Shown here in pieces: positions 8,562 through 14,900 of a DNA stretch of 21,782 nt; within the stretch, counting starts at the first letter, position 1, and each line of letters begins with the position of its first letter. This DNA is from an uncultured Clostridia bacterium (GTDB lineage: Bacteria; Bacillota; Clostridia; Oscillospirales; Oscillospiraceae): positions 1 through 21,782 of the forward strand of contig CALZAG010000005.1 in assembly GCA_945613045.1 (NCBI GenBank), in the 5' to 3' direction. A program made the translations under genes and the position numbers. Under the pieces are notes generated by a model. It searched no databases. It had not been told where the DNA came from and was given only the letters and a program-made list of their open reading frames with translations.

Positions 8562-9268
8562 GTATCCTCACCCCTGTATTCAAATATCTCGGAGGGGCGT
8601 CCTCCGGTTTTGCAGTCGAGGGTGATATTAACCTCGCCCAGGCTGTTCATATATTTGAGATATCTCCTTGAGGTCACGGTGGACAGCTCGAGTCCCTCGC
8701 TTATCTCGACAAGCGGCATTTTTCTTCCGACATTTAGTCTCATGAACGCTCTGACATTCTCAAGCGTGGTTTTGTTTATCTTACCCGGGCTCGGAACGCC
8801 GCCCTCGCTTACCGGCTCAACATTATAATGCTTATGCGGACTCAGAAGCGTGTCCACCTTATCCTGCGTCCATACATGGGTGTTCTTTATGAGCCTCATG
8901 GTCGTTTCAAACCTGCCGACAGCCTTTTCCAGCCTTGCACTGTTGAAGGGCTTGAGCACATAGTCGCATATGCCGCAGCACATTGCGGAACGTATGACCG
9001 AATAATCGTTTGCGGAGGTTATCATAATGACCTGCACGTCAATATTGATCTTTCTCAGCTCTGTAAGGAACTCTATGCCGTTCATCCCGGGCATAAAATA
9101 GTCGAGCACCACGAGCTCAGCTCCCGTGGGGTTCTCGGTAAAATATGCGAGCGCGTCGCTGCAGCGTCTGAATTTCCCGCAAAGCCGGAGCTGTGAAAAT
9201 CTTCCCAGCTGCTTTTCAAGTATCGCGCACACCATAAGGTCGTCTTCAACAATTATCGTTCTATACAC
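8558..9268 (-). CDS. CitB/DcuR-type response regulator, DNA-binding
   Basis: The N-terminal receiver (about 1-120) begins YRTIIVEDD, with phospho-acceptor Asp56 in VVLDYFMPG, Thr84 and Lys106. The C-terminal part (about 165-236) matches the helix-turn-helix of the CitT/DcuR group: LELSTVTSRRYLKYM (193-207) followed by GEV and TGGRPSEIFEY. I place the start at a GTG (9266-9268) because GAGGTGG lies six bases ahead and the protein then begins exactly where receivers do, giving 236 residues. A longer in-frame GTG start at 9316 would add a 16-residue Phe-rich extension with no good ribosome site. CitB-type regulators usually pair directly with a PDC-domain sensor kinase; here the partner is apparently a hybrid kinase acting through the HPt. 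It is first in the operon and may autoregulate it. Confidence 0.9.
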   Translation of the reverse strand: MYRTIIVEDDLMVCAILEKQLGRFSQLRLCGKFRRCSDALAYFTENPTGAELVVLDYFMPGMNGIEFLTELRKINIDVQVIMITSANDYSVIRSAMCCGICDYVLKPFNSARLEKAVGRFETTMRLIKNTHVWTQDKVDTLLSPHKHYNVEPVSEGGVPSPGKINKTTLENVRAFMRLNVGRKMPLVEISEGLELSTVTSRRYLKYMNSLGEVNITLDCKTGGRPSEIFEYRGEDT

Positions 9269-9358
9269 CTGAGCCACCTCAAAAAAAAGAAAGAAAGTAA
9301 AATTAAAAATCTGCACAAAATAGGAAAAGGAGCTTATTAAAAATTCTTGGCGGTTATT

Positions 9359-9387
9359 ATTCTACCAATATTTTTTATTTAGGTCAA
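9359..9387 (-). promoter_or_regulatory. Sigma-A-type promoter of the phosphorelay operon
   Basis: On the minus strand TTGACC (9382-9387) is followed by a 17-base spacer and TAGAAT (9359-9364). Transcription would start near 9352, giving a leader of roughly 85 bases before the chosen GTG start. The surrounding 9317-9513 interval is AT-rich and also carries the opposite-facing promoter of the small gene at 9514; I see no riboswitch-like fold in it. Confidence 0.75.
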
Positions 9388-9430
9388 TGTTTTCAGGACA
9401 AAAAGTTATTTTATTCTTATGAGCTTTCCC

Positions 9431-9459
9431 TTGCGCTGTTGGCAATATCGTGCTAAAAT
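9431..9459 (+). promoter_or_regulatory. Sigma-A-type promoter of the small gene at 9514
   Basis: TTGCGC (9431-9436), 17-base spacer, TAAAAT (9454-9459). Start near 9466 gives a leader of about 48 bases. The leader contains an 8-codon ATG frame (9483-9509) that overlaps the GGAGG serving the main gene. Confidence 0.65.
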
Positions 9460-9513
9460 CAATAACAAGGGAGTTGATCCCTATGCTCAGAAAATACCAT
9501 CGGAGGTAATTTA

Positions 9514-9849
9514 ATGGCTAACGAAGAGATAAAAGACAAAGAGTTAAAAGATATAAAAAAGGAGATCGAAGAGCAGGACGGCTATCATTACAGTGACGAG
9601 CTCTTCTATACCGGAGAGGGCGACCTTCTCGACACGCCCGAGGGGCGGGCAAAGTTCTGCCGTATAAACGAAAGCACCGTTTTCAGGAAGAAAGACCCCA
9701 CTGTCTGGAAAAACTACATCTGGGTATTCAACAACCAGGGCGTCGGCATGACCATAAAAAGACAAAGCCACGTCGATCCGCAGCTTATGGAGTGCATTGA
9801 TTATGACGCGGACGGAAACGAGATCGGCAAGGCCTACGAGCCCACATGA
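9514..9849 (+). CDS. Small acidic protein of unknown function
   Basis: I do not recognise this 111-residue protein. It starts with a charged helix (EEIKDKELKDIKKEIEEQ, about 4-21), then a more globular section with aromatic and charged residues (DPTVWKNYIWVFNNQG) and an acidic tail (DYDADGNEIG). No signal peptide or membrane helix, one Cys near the middle and one late. It is supported as a real gene by its own promoter, a good GGAGG eight bases before the ATG, and a terminator directly after the stop. It stands alone, divergent from the phosphorelay operon and convergent with hypB. Confidence 0.8.
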   Translation: MANEEIKDKELKDIKKEIEEQDGYHYSDELFYTGEGDLLDTPEGRAKFCRINESTVFRKKDPTVWKNYIWVFNNQGVGMTIKRQSHVDPQLMECIDYDADGNEIGKAYEPT

Positions 9850-9879
9850 AAAAAACCGCTTCGGCTGAAGCGGTTTTTT
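9850..9879. terminator. Bidirectional intrinsic terminator
   Basis: Stem CCGCTTC (9856-9862) / GAAGCGG (9867-9873) with loop GGCT, flanked by A-run and T-run that pair to extend the stem. A T-tract follows on both strands, so it can end the small plus-strand gene (stop at 9847-9849) and hypB from the other side (stop at 9888). Confidence 0.9.
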
Positions 9880-9887
9880 CATTTAAT

Positions 9888-10556
9888 TCACTTGTTCCAC
9901 TCGGCGACCTGAGCGCGTATCCAGCCGGCCCACTCGTCTATCCCCTCGCCCGTTCTTGCGGAGATGGGGATGATCCTGATATTGGGATTGAGCTTCTTTA
10001 CATATTCCGTGCACTTTTCAAGGTCAAAGTCAAAATACGGCATAACGTCTATCTTATTGACCAGCAGCACATCACATATTGAGAACATAAGCGGATACTT
10101 CAGAGGCTTGTCATGCCCTTCGGGTACCGAGAGGATCATTGCGTTCTTAACGGCGCCCGTGTCAAATTCGGCGGGGCAGACCAGATTACCGACGTTTTCA
10201 AGTATCGCAAAGTCGATATTCTCGGTGCCGAGACCCTCAAGTCCCTGCTTTGTCATACCCGCGTCAAGGTGGCACATACCGCCGGTGTGGAGCTGGATGA
10301 CCTTCGCGCCGGTCTCCGCTATCGTATGCGCGTCAACATCAGAATCGATATCGGCTTCCATGACGCCGATGCGCATCTCGTCCTTGAGGGCGGCGATGGT
10401 GGCCTTGAGAGTGGTTGTCTTACCCGAGCCCGGGGACGACATCAGATTCAGCAGAAACGTTTTTTCCTTTTTAAGCTCTTCGCGCAGCTTATCGGCCTCC
10501 CGATCGTTGTTTTCAAATACACTTTTTTTGATCTCGAGAACTCTGAATCCTTCCAT
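9888..10556 (-). CDS. hypB: HypB-type nickel-insertion GTPase (hydrogenase maturation)
   Basis: A 222-residue SIMIBI-class GTPase that in known systems delivers nickel, with HypA, to [NiFe]-hydrogenase (or to urease). Visible: P-loop SSPGSGKTT (40-48), EADIDSDVDA (68-76), the nickel-site motif GGMCHLDAGM with Cys95 and His96, NVGNLVCPAEFD (121-132, Cys127), and the NKID guanine-binding motif. The His-rich nickel-storage N-terminus of some HypB proteins is absent. I chose the ATG at 10554-10556 because GAGGTG sits six bases upstream; the in-frame GTG three codons earlier is inside that ribosome site. It follows the solute-binding protein gene by 22 bases and shares its transcript. No hypA, other hyp gene, hydrogenase or urease gene is in the window. 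Confidence 0.93.
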   Translation of the reverse strand: MEGFRVLEIKKSVFENNDREADKLREELKKEKTFLLNLMSSPGSGKTTTLKATIAALKDEMRIGVMEADIDSDVDAHTIAETGAKVIQLHTGGMCHLDAGMTKQGLEGLGTENIDFAILENVGNLVCPAEFDTGAVKNAMILSVPEGHDKPLKYPLMFSICDVLLVNKIDVMPYFDFDLEKCTEYVKKLNPNIRIIPISARTGEGIDEWAGWIRAQVAEWNK

Positions 10557-10578
10557 TTTATTCACCTCGTATATATTT

Positions 10579-11775
10579 CTAATTTAATGAACTCATTATC
10601 GTTCGCAGAACATTGTCAAAGCTCCTGCTGTTTTCCGAGTATTCCGCACTCGCCTCGTAGGTTATGCGGTCGCCGGCATTTTTAAGAGTCTTTACCGCCT
10701 GCATGAGCTTGCCGTAAACCTCGCTGTCGGAGCCTGATGCCGCCGTGCCGACGGCCGCGATATATCCGCTGTCACCGACAAAACGGCCGTTTACATCGCT
10801 TGAGGCAAACCACTTTATGAACATTGCCGCAGAGCGTTCCCTCGTGCTGTCGGAGGAGAGAATGGTCATTCCCGTCACCTTTTCAATGTACACGGGCTTG
10901 CCGTCCTTCATATAGGGGAAGGCTGCAAAGGATATATTGTCCCCGTCGAGCCTGTCGGCATATTTCATGATATCTGCGGACGAGACTATGGCGCACGGCA
11001 GCTTGCCCTCGGCCACCTTATATACCGCGGCATTGTCCGAGGATGCAAAGCCCCTGTCATAAGCTGTCTCCGCCAGCAGCTTATAGATGTATTTGCAGTT
11101 TTCGTTATTCGTGTCATGTGGGCTGACGGCGTCAAAATCGTCGCCGAGCTGAGCCATGGCGCTTCTGAAAAACAGGGAATAGTCCGAGATGGTGAAGAAG
11201 CCCTCGGAATTTCTGCTGTAATACTCGCTGGACACCGAGCAGAGCTTTTCAAAATTCGAGACAGCCGAAGCATCGGAGAACCGGTCGCTGTTGACAAGGA
11301 ACACATTGGTCTCCGCAGCTATCGGTACCGCCACAAGGCTTCCTCCCGCACAGGAGGCCCGGGTCATATACTCGTCGTACTTTGCAGTCTCCCAGTTGCC
11401 GAAATATTCATCCATGTCGGCAAGGACCCCATTTTCATCGAGCCAGGCCGCGAAATCCGTGTCGCAGGCTATCATGTCCGGCAGACTGCCGCCGGTCTCG
11501 ATCAGATCGCAGACTTCATTATAGAGCTCAGCGTCGGTATTAAAGGCTCTGGCGGATATCCCGATACCGTATTTGCTGCCGTCTGCCTCATTATACTCCG
11601 AGCACAGGTCGGCAAAGCCGCCCCACATCGCGTCGTCATTTACATACCAGAGGCTGAGCGTCTGCGGCTCAGGCGGCCGGTAAGGAGCATAGTGGGCAAA
11701 ATATATGTATATCACTCCGGCGATCACAAGCAGGGCTGCGATAATCAGGCCGAGATTATACTTGATTTTTGACAT
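10579..11775 (-). CDS. Membrane-anchored extracellular solute-binding protein (family 1-like)
   Basis: A 398-residue protein with one N-terminal hydrophobic helix (about 9-27) followed by a PYRPPEPQTLSLWYV start of the folded part. The pattern (SLWYVND, long helices with DLIETGGSLPDMIACD, GVLADMDEYF, VAVPIAAETNVFLVN, then a C-terminal FIKWFAS) is that of type-1 extracellular solute-binding proteins of carbohydrate ABC importers. There is no lipobox Cys, so it seems anchored by an uncleaved helix instead of lipid. No permease or ATPase gene lies nearby, so it may act with a distant transporter or as a sensor accessory. The ATG has AAGGGA nine bases upstream and a promoter at 11812-11840. It is co-transcribed with hypB. 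Confidence 0.78.
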   Translation of the reverse strand: MSKIKYNLGLIIAALLVIAGVIYIYFAHYAPYRPPEPQTLSLWYVNDDAMWGGFADLCSEYNEADGSKYGIGISARAFNTDAELYNEVCDLIETGGSLPDMIACDTDFAAWLDENGVLADMDEYFGNWETAKYDEYMTRASCAGGSLVAVPIAAETNVFLVNSDRFSDASAVSNFEKLCSVSSEYYSRNSEGFFTISDYSLFFRSAMAQLGDDFDAVSPHDTNNENCKYIYKLLAETAYDRGFASSDNAAVYKVAEGKLPCAIVSSADIMKYADRLDGDNISFAAFPYMKDGKPVYIEKVTGMTILSSDSTRERSAAMFIKWFASSDVNGRFVGDSGYIAAVGTAASGSDSEVYGKLMQAVKTLKNAGDRITYEASAEYSENSRSFDNVLRTIMSSLN

Positions 11776-11811
11776 GGCATTTTCCCTTAGTCGCTTTTCA
11801 TTTTATTTATA

Positions 11812-11840
11812 TTTATAACACATTTTTATGTCATTTTCAA
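11812..11840 (-). promoter_or_regulatory. Sigma-A-type promoter of the solute-binding protein / hypB unit
   Basis: On the minus strand TTGAAA (11835-11840), 17-base spacer, TATAAA (11812-11817). Start near 11805 leaves a leader of about 30 bases to the ATG. Confidence 0.65.
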
Positions 11841-11900
11841 CAGCATTGTGTCGAACACCTCACAAAACGCATATATCTTGTGTACTCAGGCATTTTTGCC

Positions 11901-11942
11901 GGTCATTACGCGATTGACCATAATGTAATTTTGTGTTATTAT
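11901..11942 (+). promoter_or_regulatory. Sigma-A-type promoter of the large SLH protein with overlapping dyad
   Basis: TTGACC (11914-11919), 17-base spacer, TATTAT (11937-11942); start near 11949. A short inverted repeat, GGTCA (11901-11905) and TGACC (11915-11919) with a 9-base gap, covers the -35 box and could be an operator. The rest of the 204-base divergent intergenic region between the two promoters shows nothing else clear. Confidence 0.65.
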
Positions 11943-11979
11943 ATTAATGTATAATTATGTCCTTTTCGGAGGGAGCAGC

Positions 11980-14900
11980 ATGAATTCAAAACTTAAAAAG
12001 AGCATAAGTATGCTTCTCGTCGCAGTGTTGGTGTTCGGCCTTATGGGCAGCGCCGGTATGCTGCCGGTCATGGCCAAAGACGCCTGCGGATACACGCCCG
12101 CACTGACGATGAGCGATCTTGAAAGCGGCAGCGCGGACGCGGTGTCCGGAGAGAGCTACAGCATCTCCTCAGAAGCTGAGCTTTACAGCTTTGCCAGGTA
12201 TGTTAACGACGGCAGAGCCACCGCCGGAGCCGTTTTCTACCTTACATCGGACATCAAGCTTGACAAGGACGTCACATGGACTCCCGCCGGAAGCAGCTCT
12301 GCCAATGCGTTTGAAGGCATTTTCGACGGCTGCGGCTTCGCTGTGACAAACTTTATCAATTCCTCGGCAGGAACCGACTACGCACTTTTCGGATACATAA
12401 AAGGCGAAGCGGCCCTGATAAAGAATCTCGGCGTTGAGGGAGAGATCACAGGTACAGACCGCGTTGCGGGCATTGCCGCTCATCTCAGTGACGGCGGCAT
12501 AAAGAACTGCTGGTCGGCGGTTGACGTCAGCGGCGGCAGCGTTGTCGGCGGCATAGCGGCCGAGGCCGAAGGCGGCAGCATATCCAACTGCTGCAGCTTC
12601 GGTTATGTCAGCGGCAGCGGGCAGACAGGCGCGATAGCCGGCAGTATTTCCGGCAAGGCGGTTGTCGATTACTGCTACTATGTCTATTACGGTGCCGACA
12701 GCGCCATCGGCAGCTCAGAGGGTGCAAGCACCTCCAGCGTGTACCGCTTTGCAAGCAGCAGCACCGAGGTTCTCACCGAGAAGGTGCTCACCGTGGGCAC
12801 CGAAAAGACAGACGATCTCATCGTTCTGCTCAACGAATGGATAGATCAGCAGAACGGCCTTTCCGATTACAGAGCATGGGTCTATGATACCTCAGCGCAG
12901 GGAGTCGGCCGCACCGACGGAAGATATCCCAGCCTTGAGTATCCCGGATACATCGAACCAGTTGAGAGCATATATACCGCCACCGCGAGCATGACTGCGC
13001 TCTACGAATCAAACTCCAGCGGCCAGGCCGGAGCGTTTTACAGCATCTCCAGCTCTGACGAGCTTGAATACTTCAGAGACTATGTGAACGCGGGCTACAC
13101 GACCGAAGGCATTACCTTTTTCCTTACCAAGGATATAAGCATCGGTCTTGCCGGAGCGCTCAACACGGATATCGTCTGGATACCCATAGGTAATGACGAA
13201 AAGCTCGCCTTCAAAGGCGTTTTCGACGGTCAGGGCTATGTTCTGCTGAACAATTACACAAAAGACGGAAACTATCAGGGCCTGTTCGGGTATGTTGACG
13301 GCGCGAGTGCCGAGATAAAGAACGTCGGCACCACCGGCCTTATCAAAGGCAACGATTCCGTGGGCGGCATCGTCGCCTGCCTCGTCAACGGCAGCATAAT
13401 AAACTGCTGGTTTGACGGTGAGATCGTTGCCGATGACAGAGTAGGCGGCATCGTCGGCAAGGCCACCGCCGGCAATATTACAAACTGCGTGAACTTTGCA
13501 AGCATTACCGGCAGAACAAAGACAGGCGGCATCGTCGGCGAGACTACGAGCGCGGTCAACGTCAAATACTGCTACTATTCTTCCGAGAGTTCCTTGGGCT
13601 GCGGCGAGGGCTCCGGCACCCGGACCGCCGTTGTCGCCTTTGACAGCAGCGGCTCTGATTTCACGCTTCAGCGCTCCGTTACGGTCGGAAGCGCCTCCGG
13701 CGTAAAGCTTTTGAACGTTCTTAACCATTGGGTCACATATCTTGCCCTGGACAACAGTTATCGCTTCTGGAAGATAGACGACAGCACAGAGGGCATAGCA
13801 AGGCTTCAGGGTGTTCACCCCACCCATCTTTTCCCCGGCGACGGCTCCGGAGTCAAGCGCGTTGATGAGCCCCACATCGAGGTCGACAACACAAAGAATC
13901 CTTACAGCATAATCTATTCCGAGACCTCCACCATGACCGAGCTGGCAAACAGCGGAAACGAAGTCGTTCAGGGCGGCCACTACAGTATCTCAAGCGCAGA
14001 CGAGATGCAGCTTCTCTCCGACTTTGTAAACGGCGGACACGACACCGCCGGCGCCACCTTCTATCTTAAGGACGACATTATTCTCGCAGGAAAAGCGGCG
14101 ACGAGCGATGACCACGGCTGGATCCCCATCGGCAGGGATTTCAGCGTTACCGACATTTCCTCCCTGAAATATATGTTCCGCGGCACCTTTGACGGCTGCG
14201 GCTACACGGTCTACGGTCTGTACATAACCAACGAAAAGGGCGATAACCTCGGCCTGTTCGGCAGGGTCCGAGGCGGCGTTATCAAGAACCTCGGCGTTGT
14301 CGGCGGCATGGTCGGCGAGCTCAACTGCGGCGGTATCGTCGGCAAGATAGACGACGGCACCATCGAAAACTGCTGGACCGCCGTGAATATCCAGTCCGAA
14401 TCCGCAACAGGCGGTATCGCCGGCAAAATTGATCACACCGTTATCACCAACTGCACCGCCTACGGCGCTATGCTCTGCTACGGCGGCGTTACCGCAAACG
14501 CCGGCGGCATTTTCGGCGAGGATATGGGCAAATCCACCGTTACAAGCTGCTACTACCTCGACAGCGCGGCCAAGGTCGGCTACGACAAGCTCGCAAGCAG
14601 CAGTACCGCGGATATAATCAGCTTCACCTACGGCTTTGAAAACGACGACTATTACTGCACGCTCGAACGTGCGGCGATCATTGACGACGTTACCACCACG
14701 AGCCTGCTCGATGCGCTGAACGCATGGGTGTATATGCGCAATAACGGCCAGTACTGTGCCTGGCTCAACTCCCCCACCCTTATCGTTGCAGACGACGGAG
14801 CGAATCCCGGTCACTATCCCAGGCTCATGAACGCCGAGGTCGGTCAGGACAGCGGCAACGACAGCTACAACGGCGACTATACCGCGACCTCCTCCGTCAG

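Noticed and set aside
9269..9316. Longer N-terminus for the response regulator from a GTG at 9316
   Set aside because: It adds a Phe-rich stretch not seen in receivers and lacks a ribosome site, while the GTG at 9268 has GAGGTGG six bases upstream.
11947..11979. Earlier ATG for the large SLH protein
   Set aside because: It lies at or before the predicted transcription start, and would put a non-signal extension before a clean signal peptide.
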